Part shown: piece by piece, positions 41,986 to 53,602 of the stretch
How the letters are laid out: each line of letters begins with the position of its first letter
Numbering within the stretch: the first letter of the stretch is position 1
Assembly: GCF_002099425.1 (NCBI RefSeq)
Contig: NW_018344334.1
Coordinates: 550,001-614,000 of the forward strand
From: Phascolarctos cinereus
Lineage: Eukaryota > Chordata > Mammalia > Diprotodontia > Phascolarctidae
Direction of reading: 5' to 3'
Length of the DNA: 64,000 bases
Program-made: the position numbers and the translations under genes
Notes under the pieces: generated by a model
Told to the model about the DNA's origin: nothing
Databases searched by the model: none
What the model saw: only the letters and a program-made list of their open reading frames with translations

Positions 41986-42490
41986 CTTTCTCTCTCCACC
42001 TTTTCTTTCTTATTTTTATAATTGATAAGCATTTCTATTCAGTTTCCCCCTCCATTATGGGGGAAACAAAAGTAAAAACAGTTGAATGTTAAAAAGAGAT
42101 ATTCTGTTTGGCTAGGAATACATTCTAGGTTCTAGAGATATTCAGGACAAAGGAACAGCAAGAGGAGATGGAGAACTATGAATGAGAAATTGTCAAAAGG
42201 CCAGTTTGCCTGGATTACAGAGATCATGAGGAAAGAAACATGCTGGATCAAGGTTGTGCATACTTTTGAAAACTCAGCAGAACAGTTTCTGTTTTGTCCT
42301 ACAGGCAATAGGGAGCCACTGAGTTACAGGAGTGACATGGTCATATTTCTCCTTAAGGAGAATCACTTTGGCAGCAGTGTATGGAGAATAAATTGGAGTA
42401 GGGAGAGACTTGAGGAAGAGGAAATTAATTTGAAGTCTATTACTCACCTATAATGTAGTGAGTCATGATGAAAGCCTGAACAAGATGATG
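41663..42490 (-). repeat. L2 LINE, about 0.8 kb
   Basis: Reversed L2 sequence: CAATGAAAACATTTAAGTCC, ACTCTCAAGGTACTTACATTCTAGTGG, then after a (CT)n array AGGCAATAGGGAGCCACTGAG, GGAGTGACATGGTCATATTTC, AGAATCACTTTGGCAGCAG, GAATAAATTGGAGTAGGGAGAG, GATGAAAGCCTGAACAAGATG. The last set is the complement of the L2 ORF end and matches in order the plus-strand family seen at 44-46 kb. Confidence 0.7.
41937..41983. repeat. (CT)n microsatellite in L2
   Basis: Almost perfect CT array of about 45 bp, with flanking TCTCACTC and CAATCTTTC. It interrupts the L2 copy. Confidence 0.97.
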
Positions 42491-42493
42491 GCA

Positions 42494-42497
<4 letters not shown>

Positions 42498-42580
<83 letters not shown>

Positions 42581-42630
42581 CATACATATATACATACATA
42601 TATACACATACATATATATATATATATATG
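42498..42630. repeat. (TA)n(CA)n(TACA)n compound microsatellite
   Basis: A pure TA run (42,497-42,530), a CA run to 42,573, then TATACATACA repeats and a second TA run. It abuts the end of the L2 copy. Confidence 0.97.
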
Positions 42631-43264
42631 TATAAAACTAGATGCTATCTAAGGTTCCTTTTAGCACTGTCATTTTTTTTAATAAATATCAGATCCTTTC
42701 TAAAGAGTAATTTTGATGGAGAAGAAAAAAGAAAATATCAATAAATCCCTGAATATCAAAGGCTCCAGGAAAAGAAGCATAATAAATTGAGAAAGAGGCA
42801 TAGGAAAGTGAGTAAGAAGGCAGTGAAGATAAACTTCAGCTTGATGATTGCACCAATGGCTGTGTCTGCATGTGTATTTCCTGCAAAGGAAAATAAAAGA
42901 CCAACCTTTAATGATAATAACACATTTTTTTTCAATACTCCAAGCTCTTTGGCATAGGATAAATTGCTATAGATCATAATTCCTCTACAATTTGGTAGAT
43001 GGCCTTTAAGAGCTGCTATGGTTGAAAATAATATTTCACCCTGCTGTTAACCTGGTGATAAGACTCTCTAAAGTTCTAGGCCAGTCCTTAAAAGACAGGC
43101 ATGAAATCTAGTACAACATCTTTATTCTTGGTTTTGTTTGTTTGTTTTTAAGGACATTCCAGACATCGTGAGCAATTGGCATAGACTTCAGGAACCTAAA
43201 GTGAGAATGTCACTGTGGCAAGAGCTCTAGGTCTGTCACAAGGAGACAATAGTCTAGCATTTTA
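42631..43264. other. No recognisable feature
   Basis: Unassigned AT-rich sequence. Confidence 0.4.
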
Positions 43265-43470
43265 AGGGATATGTGTGGTACAGTGGAAATGGTGCTTGAT
43301 TTGAGGTCAAAGAATCTGGATCCAAATCCTGGCTTTTCTACTTCTTCTGTCTGTGAACTTGGGCAAGTCACTTAACCAACATAAGGATTAAAAAAATGAA
43401 GAGGCTCTACTTTCTGACCTCTGAGGTCCCTTCCAGATATAAATTTATGATCCCATGATATATTGAAGGA
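43265..43470 (+). repeat. MIR-type SINE
   Basis: GTGTGGTACAGTGGAAATGG, GGATCCAAATCCTGGC, GGGCAAGTCACTTAACC, and the tail CTGAGGTCCCTTCCAGATAT...ATGATCCCATG. Confidence 0.85.
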
Positions 43471-43584
43471 ATTAATACTAATAAAAGTGCCAGACTCTAG
43501 TTAACAACCACCTTCTACATGAATCCTTTCTTGATCACTTTAGCAGTTGATAATTGAGACATTTGTTGTTGCTGTTGTTTTAAT

Positions 43585-43800
43585 GAAAATATCATTGGAG
43601 TTAAAATCAAGAGACCCAATTTCAAATCCCAGTTCTAACACTTATTAGCTTTGTATAGCTCTGGAAAGTCAATTAAGCTCTTCTGGGCCTCTGTTTCTTC
43701 ATGTGTAAAATAGAAATAACATGATGTCCAATACTTGTTTCACAGAGTTGTTGTGAGAAAAGTGCTTTGTCAATCTTAAAGAGCTTTAGAAATATGAGTT
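43585..43800 (+). repeat. MIR-type SINE
   Basis: ATTTCAAATCCCAGTTCTAAC, GGGCCTCTGTTTCTTCATG, GAGTTGTTGTGAGAAAAGTG, CTTAAAGAGCTTTAGAAATATGAG: MIR in sense order. Confidence 0.8.
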
Positions 43801-44084
43801 CTTGTTGGTAAATTTTTGGTAAAATTTTCTTGACAACATCGTTGTGAGATAAGTGGTCAAAGGTCAAGTGTTTGAGTTTTGAAAATTCTTACTAAAAGTC
43901 AAATACATTCTCTTGTCTCTATTTTTGCAACGTCAAAATAGAAAATAGAGAGTATAAAAGATGAAGAAAAGGTGATGGGCAAGTTGAATGAGACTAAAAA
44001 CCACTCAGACTACCAGCATTCCAAGAAAAATAAAATACATACCTTCCCCCTCTCCCGCTCAGATAAACATGGCTTACTGTACCC
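43801..44084. other. No recognisable feature
   Basis: Unassigned. Confidence 0.4.
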
Positions 44085-44230
44085 TGCGGGAGGTAGCATC
44101 ATATGGTAGAGATCCTGGGTTTGAATCCTGTTTCTGCTTCCTACCACCTGTGTGACCCTAGGCAAATGCTTTAACCTCCCTTTGTCTCAAATTTACATCT
44201 CCAGAATGAGAGTATCGAATGAAATGTTTT
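44085..44230 (+). repeat. MIR-type SINE, 5' part
   Basis: GTAGCATCATATGGTAGAGAT head, CTGGGTTTGAATCCTG box B, ACCTGTGTGACCCTAGGCAAATG. The 3' end is lost. Confidence 0.7.
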
Positions 44231-44249
44231 ACAAACTTTCTCCACACTC

Positions 44250-45097
44250 AGTACTTCCTTAATGTATTAGCCCTGCTTTGATTTCAATTTCCTCTATTTC
44301 CAATCATTATTCTGTGGTTTGTTGTTTCACCTCTACACTGTCCTTTGCCCTCAAATTTCTCATCTCCTTGTCCTATCTATGCTCATTTTTTTCCCAGACC
44401 GTAACTCTGTGTACTTTCCACTTCTACCTCTTCCATTTCTACTTATGGCTTATTGAATGGAGCTGGATGAAGTCACACAACCTTGATAACTGGGTACATT
44501 ACAAATTTATATTATCAAACTTCAACTGGGCCCTCACTGCAGCAAAGCAGTCCCCTCTCTAACTGATTACCCATGTTATTCCTAGAAGAAGCTATTTCAG
44601 TACTTCTCTATTCAAGCCTGACATATTATCCCAACCCCTCACATTTTATTAATTCAGCTGGGGTCCTCATCTCTTATTGTGCTTTAAAAAATAAAGAGAA
44701 CATTCACATTGAGCTAATTTTCCTATTCTTGCTATCTCAAAACACTTTGAAATTATCCTACCCCTGGATTTCCTTTTTCTCTTCAGCTTCTAACAAGGAT
44801 ATGGCCTTTTTTCTTGCCAAGGATAGTGTCCCTGCATGTGCTGCCTTCAAACTTATCCTAAAATCAAACAAAACAAGCAAAGCATTCTCATTAGACTCTA
44901 CAATCTCCTCAAACTATCCACCTTCTCCTTTCTCAGTCAAACTTCTTGAGAAAGCTGTTTGATTCTACTTCCTCTCTTCTCATTTCTCATTCCCTTGGAA
45001 TCTGGATTTTGACCTCATTATTTAACAAAAATTCCTTTCTCCAAAGTTAGCAATGATCTCTTTAATTGCCAAACATGATGTCCCCCACCACACACAG

Positions 45098-45146
<49 letters not shown>

Positions 45147-46365
45147 TCTCATCCTTTTTGAGTATGTGATGTACTTGCCATTATTGGCAATCCTTTCTTC
45201 CTGGATACCTACGCTTGCCTGGGTTTTTGTGACACCACTCTCTCCTGGGTCTCATCTTTCTGTCTGACCATTACTTCTCTATCTTTTTTTCTGGCTCAGA
45301 ATTCATATTGTGCCTTTCACCCCAACTTTGAGCATTCTTCAAGATTCTGTCCCAGGTCTTCTTTTCTTTTCTCTACTCACAAACTCTCTCTCTTTGGCCT
45401 TATCAGTTCCCTTGGGGTTAATTAATATCTCTACATATTTCTCTCCCAGATCCATATAACTAGTCTCAGAATCTTCCCTGAGATTTAGTCCTACTTTATA
45501 ATTTTTTTGTGGGACATTTGAAGCTGTATATATTGGAGGCATCTCAATCTTAATATATTTAAAACTGACCTCATTTTTTCCCCAAAACCTTCTCACTCTA
45601 AAATTCACTATTTCCTGCTTCATCATATTCCTCATATCATACTCCTTCTCTCTACTCACACAGCTACTTCCTTATGTCAAAATCCTCTCACCTTTCAAGT
45701 AAATTATTATTTACTATTATTACTAATAATTATTGCCTCAAATTTCTCACCATTATAATACATTCTCAAAACTGATGCTAAAATAATTTTCTTAAGTGTA
45801 GAACTGACCGTGTTATTCTCTTATACAACATCAAGAGTTCCCTGTTAGAATGAAAAGTCCTTATTTAACTTTTAAAGCCCATCACAACCTTGCCCCAACA
45901 TATTTTTCAAGTCTTATTGGATGCTGAGAGCTGACAAAACTGGCTTTCTCTCTGTTCCTTACACATAATACTTTTTTCTTCCATCTCTGTGACATAACAG
46001 GGGCTATGTGGGCCCCATGCCTGGAACATACTGCCTCCTCAACTCTGCCCCACAGAATTTCTTTATTCCTTCAAGATGCAGTTCAAGTACCATGACTTAC
46101 ATACACTTTTCTTGATCTTCTCAACTTCTATTTTTCTCCTCCCCAATATACCTTCTTATTAACTACTTTATATCCATTTATATATTTTCCACTTTTATAT
46201 ATTCTGAATATCCTTTTAATTATCCTATGTAATTGCTATCTTCTTCATTAAAATGTAATTTCTTGTTTCATTCTTTGTATTTGTATCTCAGTAGGCCTAA
46301 CAAAGTGCCTGGCCCATAAAAGGGGTATAATAAATGATTGTTGATTGATTGATAGATTCCTTCTA
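44250..46365 (+). mobile_element. L2 LINE, about 2.1 kb, ORF region to 3' end
   Basis: The best L2 copy here. A plus frame at 44,573-44,962 ends FSVKLLEKAV. Just after it, in broken phase, comes DNA for SSHFS...NDLLIAK-like sequence, which matches the start of the L2 reverse-transcriptase region. Further landmarks follow in order: CTGGATACCTACGCTTGCCTGG, CCACTCTCTCCTGGGTCTC, CAAGATTCTGTCCCAGGTCTTC, AATCCTCTCACC, CTTTTAAAGCCCATCACAACC, CATGCCTGGAACATACTGCC, then the L2 3' tail GTGCCTGGCCCATAAAAG...ATAATAAATGATTGTTGATTG. No intact ORF. An old copy. Confidence 0.8.
45099..45144. repeat. (CA)n microsatellite inside L2
   Basis: Perfect CA run of about 45 bp, in the reverse-transcriptase part of the L2 copy. 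Confidence 0.97.
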
Positions 46366-47535
46366 GTTCTAAATTCTATTATTTCTCTCCCAGTATTCCT
46401 CATTATATCATTTACTATTAACTGGGGGTTACCAAAGAGAGTGATCTTTGTTGAGATTAATTGCTCCTGGAATCCCTAGAAAGAAGTAACTAAGAAGAAA
46501 TGAGAGATCATGTTTTGTTTTGGGGGTAGTAGGGAAATTTAAGTTCATATACCCCTGGAAGGTTTGTGTATCTTCTTAAATATGAAAAGTCTCGATGAAA
46601 TCTACTGGTCTCAAAAATGCCCTTGGCATTTAAATCAATGCCTCTTATTTTCTGAGTAAGCCTTCCTACTCATAAACCTTCCTTATTCATCCATTTGAAA
46701 TTTAGATGCTAATAACCAACATGTTCTTTTAATAAAGCAATGGGCATGAGCCTTCAAGGACATATAAAAAAATACCCAGCCATCTGGAACTGATTCTTTC
46801 TGGTACCAGTATCCTCTTTATGAATAGATACATAACATAGATTAGTGCTTTTACTTGCCAAATGTTTAAACCCAGTAGAAAAAGATGCAATTTTCCAGAC
46901 TGAATATGCCCAATAATTGTTGACTTCATTCTTAATTTATCAACAGATTATGATAATTAGTTCATCCTTCTAATGATCTCTAGAATTTTCCAGGAAAAGA
47001 AGAGTTAATAAGACAAAATGTATGATTATTTTCTTAATCTTTCTAAGGTGGGAGGAGTGGGATAAGCACTGTTTGAAATTTTGTCACCTGTTCCACAAAC
47101 TTATGGCCATAAATGTCAGAAGAACTTGGAAATAGTAAAAAGGACATATTGTTAGGAAGGATTAGGACAAGTATTTCTAGTTTTAAAAAAAAGCAGCATC
47201 AAAGCTTTATTTCCATATTTTATGCTTAGGAACTGCGGTCTATGAGAATTTCATGAGCTAAATAATTAGGAGCCATAAAGAAAACCTTTAAATCTGAGCT
47301 ATAGACTATGCCCCATGTAAATACTGAAGTCCTAACAAGGATAAAGAAAGGTGAAGATTGTCTAACGTTTTGGAATTTTAAGGACATATTGTTATGAGGC
47401 ATAAACAAAGAAAGTGGGAATATTTTCCTCAAGCAAGATATCCTAGGATTGACAGCATTTTTCACATATAATTACAAATCTAAATATATTAAAACATTTA
47501 AACACAACATGGCTAACTTGTCTGACATATAGAAA
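46366..47535. other. No recognisable feature
   Basis: Minus-strand frames at 46,729-46,929 and 47,226-47,465 show no domain. Nothing recognised. Confidence 0.45.
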
Positions 47536-47539
47536 GTTG

Positions 47540-47590
47540 TTTTTATTGTTGTTGTTGTTGTTGTTTGTTTTGTTTTGTTTTGTTTTTGTC
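47540..47590. repeat. (TTG)n / (TTTTG)n simple repeat
   Basis: TTGTTGTTG passing into TTTTGTTTTG. It lies directly before the SINE target site. Confidence 0.9.
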
Positions 47591-47602
47591 TATCTTATAA
47601 TT

Positions 47603-47856
47603 GGGGCAGCTAGGTGGTACAATGGATAGAGTGCCAGTTGTGGAATCAGGAAGACCTGAGTTCAAATCTGGTCTCAGATACTTACTAGGTATATGACACT
47701 GGGTAAGTCACTTAACCCAGTTGCCTTGGTTTCTTCTTTTATAAAATGAGACAGAGAGAGAAATAACAAAACACTTCAGTATCTTTGCCAAGAAAATCCC
47801 AAATGGGGTCATGAAGAGTTGGACATGACTGAAAAGACAATAACTGAACAACTGCA
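47603..47856 (+). repeat. tRNA-headed SINE with RTE-type tail and 11 bp target duplication
   Basis: GGGGCAGCTAGGTGGTACAA head, GAGTTCAAATCTGGTC box B, AAGTCACTTAACCCAG, and the RTE-like tail AAATGGGGTCATGAAGAGTT, GACATGACTGAA. Perfect flanking duplication ATCTTATAATT at 47,592-47,602 and 47,857-47,867 defines the ends. Confidence 0.95.
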
Positions 47857-48204
47857 ATCTTATAATTATTTCAGTGAAATTCTGTTGAGTGGGCTTGTAA
47901 TTGAAATTCATATCTCATTGTTGGACTGCACTTTGTTTCGTGTGATACTGTCAGCTGTGCTTTGTGATTCCATTTTATTGTGTATGTGATCAAAGGAAAC
48001 TTGAAGTTGACAAAGGATAAATACCAGGTTGCTTTGCTGTACATTAAGGCTATAGCAGAAAACATTGCTCATCATTTATTTCAACACAAAAATCACATGC
48101 AAAGTACCATTTAAGAGTCATTATCCAAATCAAGAAACAATGGAGATAATTAAGCTTAAAAATGTTTTCTTGGAAGCTGCAAGTGGGTGAAAATCTCCAA
48201 CATG

Positions 48205-49030
48205 TTACAATAGAATCAAAGAATTAGAAGAGAGTACATAGGACAACTTTTCCTGACAATGTGTGTACTAGTATTCCTTCTATACAACATAACAAACTAG
48301 TGATCATCCAGCTTTCATTAAATATCTCTAGGGAAGGGAAATCTACTCCCTCCAACTCCCTTATAGAATTGGACAACTCCCATTGTTAGGAATTTTTTTG
48401 TTGTTGTTTTATCAGTTAGTTGCATCTCACTCTTTGTGACCCCATTTGGGGTTTTCTTGGCAAAGATATGGAGTGCTTTGACATCTCCTTCTTCTCCTCA
48501 TTTTACAGATGAGGAAACTGGGGCAAACAGGGTTAAGTGACTTCCCCAGGGTTACACAGCTTGTTAGTGTCTGAGGCCAGATTTGAACTTAAGTCCTTCT
48601 GATTCCAGGCCTTGCACTCTATCCACTGCACCATCTAGCTTTCTCTGTTTTTGTTATTGCTGTTTGAATAATTGCACAAAGTCTAAAGGTGCTTTTAAAA
48701 AAATCTACCCATTGTTGTTAGTTCTGTATTCCAGGGATAAGCAGAAGTCTTTTTTCTGTATGATATACCTTCAAACACTTGGAGACAGGTATCCTATTCC
48801 CCCAAGTCTCCTCTTCTTCAGAATAAATGAACCCAATTCTTTCAACTGAATCTCATATAACACGAACTTGAATCCCTCAACCATCCCAATTTCTATCCTT
48901 TGGATACTCTCCAGCATATCAATTTCTATCCCAAAATGCCCTGTTTAGAATTGAACACAAATTTCAGATGTTGTCTGGCAAAGGCAGAATACAGTGGAAT
49001 TAATACCTTCTTATTGCTGGATGATCTTTT
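48205..49030 (-). repeat. L3/CR1-type LINE fragment split by a SINE
   Basis: Left piece (48,205-48,395): GGGAAGGGAAATCTACTCCC, CCCATTGTTAGGAATTTTT. Right piece (48,656-49,030): TTCAAACACTTGGAGACAGG, CAAGTCTCCTCTTCTTCAG, GGATACTCTCCAGCATATCAATTTC, AGATGTTGTCTGGCAAAGGC. Reversed CR1/L3 order throughout. Confidence 0.8.
48397..48655 (-). repeat. tRNA-headed SINE with RTE-type tail inside L3
   Basis: TTTGTGACCCCATTTGGGGTTTTCTTGGCAAAG, CAGATGAGGAAACTGGGGCA, GGTTACACAGCTTGTTAG, head CACTGCACCATCTAGC. TTTTTGTTGTTG (left) and TTTTTGTTATTG (right) may be its target duplication. Confidence 0.9.
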
Positions 49031-50269
49031 TTTTTTTCTTGTGATGCAACATGATTTTCTACTTTGTTATCATTAAAACACAATTAACTCAAATATAGTG
49101 AATTCTCAATGAAAACTTACTATTGAATGAACATAGTCAAAGTTAATCAACTTCTACATCCTTACCTCAGGAAATGTATGCAATATTTCTGGAGTTACAC
49201 AGTTATATAAAACTCACAACAACATGAAATAATGACCCTGAGGTAGATTGACTACAGCTTTGTATAATTAGGATAGTATGGAGAGTGTTTAAGGAATTGT
49301 ACCATTAATAGTCTCTTTCCTCATGGGTCATTTTCTTCTAAAAGAGTCAGACTCTACTATTTAGCATGGAAATGGTAATCTGTTTGTGCAAAGGCTCTCA
49401 TTAACAATGATATAACTGGTAAAACGATCCAGTGGAGAAGGAGTTGATGGATTCACTATTACCAATCCTACTCCATGACAATTTGGATGTCTCAGATCCT
49501 ACTGTTCAAAAACCCAACACTGCTTTAACAGATTCTATTTGGTGCTCTCTGTGTTAACAGCATAACTAAATGGTCGCTAGATAATTGATTGCTTCAAAGA
49601 TGACCCCAGTGCAAGCAAGGGCAAGGAGCAAGATGTCAATGAAAGAGCAGTTTCCCAAATTAAGATGGAAATGAACCTAAATGCTGATGCAAAAGTTAAT
49701 CAAGTGATTAATACCTTAACTTGTCATCTGCGATTACAATAATGTTTAACTCAGAGTGCTAAAATTATGCTTTTTCACGTGGCACTTTTCTGATGTATGT
49801 GTGTCTGCATGTACCAAGATGAGGGTCACCTTTATTCAATGCTTTCTAACATTTCTGGCAGTTATCATGAAATACCAATCAAAGAAGTGGTACAGGTAGT
49901 TCTAGGAAGCAGAAAAGGAAAAAAAAATGTAGGTTGGCAATATGTTGGCAAGAAGATTGAAGGGTCAAAGAGGAAACAATCCAATTTCGGACAAAAATCA
50001 GTTTCCAAAAAGGTTTAAGTGTATATAAAAAGGTTCCTGTGTGAGTTGACTTAATGTGGGTAGAGGATCCCTTTTAAACCCTGGGCCATGGTACTCCTCC
50101 TTGTTGCTCTAAGTAAGTTTCAACTGTAGAAAGTTCCTGACTACCAATAAATTTTCTATATAGGAAATGGCAGTGTCGGCATAATAACTAAAAGAAGATG
50201 CTGATTCATCTTTGGTAGAGTGGGAATTTTGAGTGCATTTACCAATAGTTGGGGTGGATTTGATCACAG
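49031..50269. other. No recognisable feature
   Basis: Unassigned. The lysine-rich 73-codon frame at 49,797-50,018 has no family I know. Confidence 0.45.
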
Positions 50270-50480
50270 TTGTAGATCATAAGATCACCGATAAAGAACT
50301 TGAAAGAATCCCAGAGTCAATTTACACAAATCATTTCACTTTATAGGCAAGGAAAATGAAACTCAGAATGGTTTTGACTTGACCAAAGTCACACAGGTCC
50401 TATCTTTAAGAGACAGTCTTTGAATGCAGGTTCTCTGAATTCAGCTTTAGGGTTCTTTCAACTGTACGTACAATAGGGGT
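50270..50480 (-). repeat. MIR-type SINE
   Basis: AAAATGAAACTCAGAATGG, TTTGACTTGACCAAAGTCACACAGG, CTTTGAATGCAGGTTCTCTG: reversed CORE-SINE order. Confidence 0.65.
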
Positions 50481-51350
50481 AATCAGGGATGCTGCCTTGT
50501 AAATGCCACAAATTTTTCAAGCAACTTAATGAGGGTACAGGGCTCAGACTTCTGCATGAGGGGCAGCTCCTTAGCTTTTTTTGGTAGGAGGTTACAGAAA
50601 ACTTTTCTGTTTAGTCTCCAGTGACTAGAGCTGACTCCTGATTACTACTTAACTGAAGTGCAAAAACAATAACAAAAAGCTGCTCTTCTTGTTTGAGAAC
50701 CCCAGCCAAATAATTCTGATGGGAGACTTCTATAATGAAGCAGAACAGTCCCTAAAAGCAAATCTTAGCTGGGGGTGTGGCAAAGGAACAGAAGAAAATG
50801 AACCAGTTGGCAACCTGATCAAGATAAAGGTCATAGCCTCATTAACATTACACTATAAGTGGCTGAATAACTGGCCTGTCTAGGCCCTAGAGGCACCAAG
50901 GGCTAGTCTTCAGTACAGAAGGATTTCTACTCACTAGGAATGATGCTGCTCTGGGATTGAAAAGCATTATTAATATCAAAACTCTTTAAATTACATAACA
51001 AGATTTCTTATAGGAAATTCATTGCTTTTTATAGACTTATGGTGCCTGCTGTGTCTTGCAATTAAAAAGTTCCAGAAAAGCCTTCTCAGCATGTCAGATT
51101 CCTGAGGCTGATTTATAGGATTATAGCTTTCCCCCTTTGTGATTCAATTAAAGTATTTTGCATTGGGGTATTATAGGTTTTAGGCTCTCATCATAGTTTG
51201 TATGCTTAACTATTAGATTAGCATGTGATCTTATTATAAATAAATCTAAACTTCTATTTGAAAAAGACAATAATGAAACCTGCAGACAAAAGGAATATAA
51301 GGAAAGTCCTCTATAATAGATACCAGCATTACAACAGAGTGATAACATAA
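50481..51350. other. No secure feature
   Basis: The 64-codon frame at 50,689-50,883 contains ILMGDFYNEAEQ, reminiscent of the LINE endonuclease motif (ILMGDFN), but no second motif supports it. Confidence 0.35.
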
Positions 51351-51353
51351 TAT

Positions 51354-51597
51354 AGCAGGTAGATGGCAAAGTGGATAGAATGCCAGCTCTAGAGTCAGGA
51401 GGATCTGAGTTCAAATCCTTACTTAGATACTTACTAGCTGTGTAACCCTGAAAAAGTCACTTAACTCTGTCTACCTCAGTTTCCTCATCTATAAAATGAA
51501 GAAAGTGGCAAAGCACTTCGGTATTTTTGCCAAGAAAACCCCAAATGGGGTCACAGAGTTGGACATGACTAGAACAACTGAACTATAGCAACAATAC
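51354..51597 (+). repeat. tRNA-headed SINE with RTE-type tail
   Basis: AGCAGGTAGATGGCAAAGTGG head, GAGTTCAAATCCTTAC box B, AAGTCACTTAACTCTG, GTGGCAAAGCACTTCGGTAT, CACAGAGTTGGACATGACTAG. Confidence 0.9.
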
Positions 51598-51629
51598 TAG
51601 ATCAAAATCTTGAGACAAGCAAATGTGAT

Positions 51630-52497
51630 ATTCTTTTTTTAAATAATATTATATTCACCCCCATTTACATGTAAAAACAGTTTTTTAACATTTGTTTTTT
51701 TTTTAAGTTTTGATTCCAAAAGTCCATTCCTTCTTCTCTCCCATTTTCCCTCCCTGAAATGGTAAGCAATCTGATATAGGTTATACACGTGCAATTACGT
51801 AAAACACTTCCATATTAGTCACTTTGTGCAAGAAAACTTGAAAAAGAAGGAAGGAAAAAACAAAGAAGAAAGAGAAAAGAAAGGATGGAAAGTCTGTATT
51901 CAGACAACATCAGTTCTGGCGCATAACATTTTTCAACACAAGTGCTTTGGAATTGTCTTGGATCATTGTATTGCTAAGAATGGCTACGTCATTTACAATT
52001 CTTTATCATATGATATTTCTGTTACTGTGAACAATGTTCTCCTGGTTCTGCTACTTCACTTTGTATCGTTTTGTGTAAGTCTTTCTGAAAATCATCCTGC
52101 TTACTATATATTATAACACAACAATATTCCATTACAATCATATACCATAATTTGGTTAGCCATTTCCCAAGTGATCGACATCCTCTCAATGTGTAATTCT
52201 TAGCCACCACAAAAAAGAGCTGCTAAAATATTTTTGTACACATTCAAATAGATTCATTTCATTTTTTTTTAACTCTTTGGGGTACAAACCTAGCAATGAT
52301 ATTGCTGAATCAAAGAGTATGCACACTTTTATAGTCCTTTGGGCATAGTTCCAAATGGTTCTCCAGAACAGTAGGATCAGTATGTAACTCTACTAATAGT
52401 GCATTAATGTCCCAGTTTTCCCACATCCCCTCCAATATTAGTCATTTTTTTGTCATAATAGGCAATCTAATAAGTGTGGGGTAGTACTTCAGAGTTG
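51630..52497 (-). mobile_element. 5'-truncated L1 LINE with 11 bp target duplication
   Basis: An 868 bp minus-strand L1 3' end. A T-rich start (poly-A) is followed by the reversed 3'UTR (AATATTCCATTACAATCAT, CAAGTGATCGACATCCTCTC) and the reversed ORF2 C-terminal DNA (GGGCATAGTTCCAAATGG, CCCACATCCCCTCC). GCAAATGTGAT lies at 51,619-51,629 and 52,498-52,508, a perfect target-site duplication, so both ends are real and the truncation is original. All frames are broken. Younger than the 11.3 kb fragment. Confidence 0.9.
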
Positions 52498-52508
52498 GCA
52501 AATGTGAT

Positions 52509-53134
52509 TATCAATGAAATTCAGGGCAACGAAACCACCAACTAAAATGCAACATCTAGATAGATGTCTGGACCTAAGCAGCAATCAAAATCTCTCTCTT
52601 CAGAGTAGCTGCAGTCAATGCAACCATGTCCTGGTTTCAGATTTTATAAGACATGGGTTCAATGTAGCATTTTCAGAAAAGTCCTTTTCACTGGGAGCAA
52701 ATTAAGAGGAATACAAATGTTTTCCCACAAATAAATGTGCTCTTCGCTTAGATATATCTATGTGGGAAAAGGAGTCATTAGCAATGGCATTGACATTAAT
52801 AGTAGCTGTTTCCTGGTGTTTTGTTTTTTTCCAACTTTATAATAAATGAAATTATACGCTTTGATGAATATATGAATATATGAGAGTACTTCTCCTATAG
52901 ATTGTACATTGCAATCCATTACCTTGTTAATCTGTGCAGTCCTAGTCCTTGTCCTATATTTCTTTTGTTGACTATCTATTTGATGTGCTAAAAGCCTTCC
53001 CCTGGTCCTTTTATTATTTCATGAATACTACTTTATTATTGAATGTTACTCAGAACATGATTGGTGAGCTTCGACCTTAATTTACCTGGTCTCAGGTTAA
53101 TCATGGCACTTCTTTGGCCATTTCCAGCCAGCCA
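52509..53134. other. No recognisable feature
   Basis: Unassigned. Confidence 0.4.
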
Positions 53135-53365
53135 ATTGGTCAGAAAACATAAGTGCTTACTATGTGGCAGATTTGGTTAAGACTAGGGACACAAAGACAT
53201 GCATAAAAGATAATCCTTGTCCTCAAGCATCTCACATTATGATGGAGAAAGGAAATCTGGAAAATATCTGCAGAAAGTGGAATTTGACTTGAATCTTGAA
53301 GGAAGGCAGAGAAGCTGAGAGGAAGAAAAGAAGATGGAATATTCCACATTTGGACAACCAGTGTA
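53135..53365 (-). repeat. L2 LINE fragment
   Basis: AAGTGCTTACTATGTGGCAG, GGGACACAAAGACATGC, CTTGTCCTCAAGCATCTCAC, GACTTGAATCTTGAAGGAAGG, GGAATATTCCACATTTGG follow the reversed L2 order. The copy ends in a microsatellite. Confidence 0.7.
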
Positions 53366-53368
53366 AGA

Positions 53369-53373
53369 GCATA

Positions 53374-53405
<32 letters not shown>

Positions 53406-53565
53406 CATATACATATATATGTATGTATGTATATATATGTATATATCTGTATGTGTATATATGTATATATGTGTGCATATATATACACCCATATACACAC
53501 ATAAACACACAGATATGCATATAGATATATACCATTATACATATGCACATATATACATATTTCTA
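53369..53565. repeat. Long TATACA-type microsatellite
   Basis: About 195 bp of TATATA, ATACAT, GTATGTATG and CACATA repeats. It is partly self-complementary (ACATATATATG and CATATATATGT). Four frames of 92-136 codons cross it and are repeat artefacts. Confidence 0.97.
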
Positions 53566-53602
53566 TATTTTAGGCATAGGGAATGAATCTGTAATGAATT
53601 GG

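Noticed and set aside
50689-50883. Possible LINE endonuclease motif (ILMGDFYNEAEQ)
   Set aside because: The family motif is followed by conserved Trp, SDH and other residues; none follows here. The flanking DNA does not match the L1, L2 or L3 copies of the window.
53140-53586. Open frames up to 136 codons on both strands, rich in Ile, Tyr, His and Thr
   Set aside because: They are translations of the TATACA microsatellite. The same holds for the frames at 17,189-17,486, 1,298-1,615, 3,580-3,888, 14,987-15,233 and 42,458-42,652.
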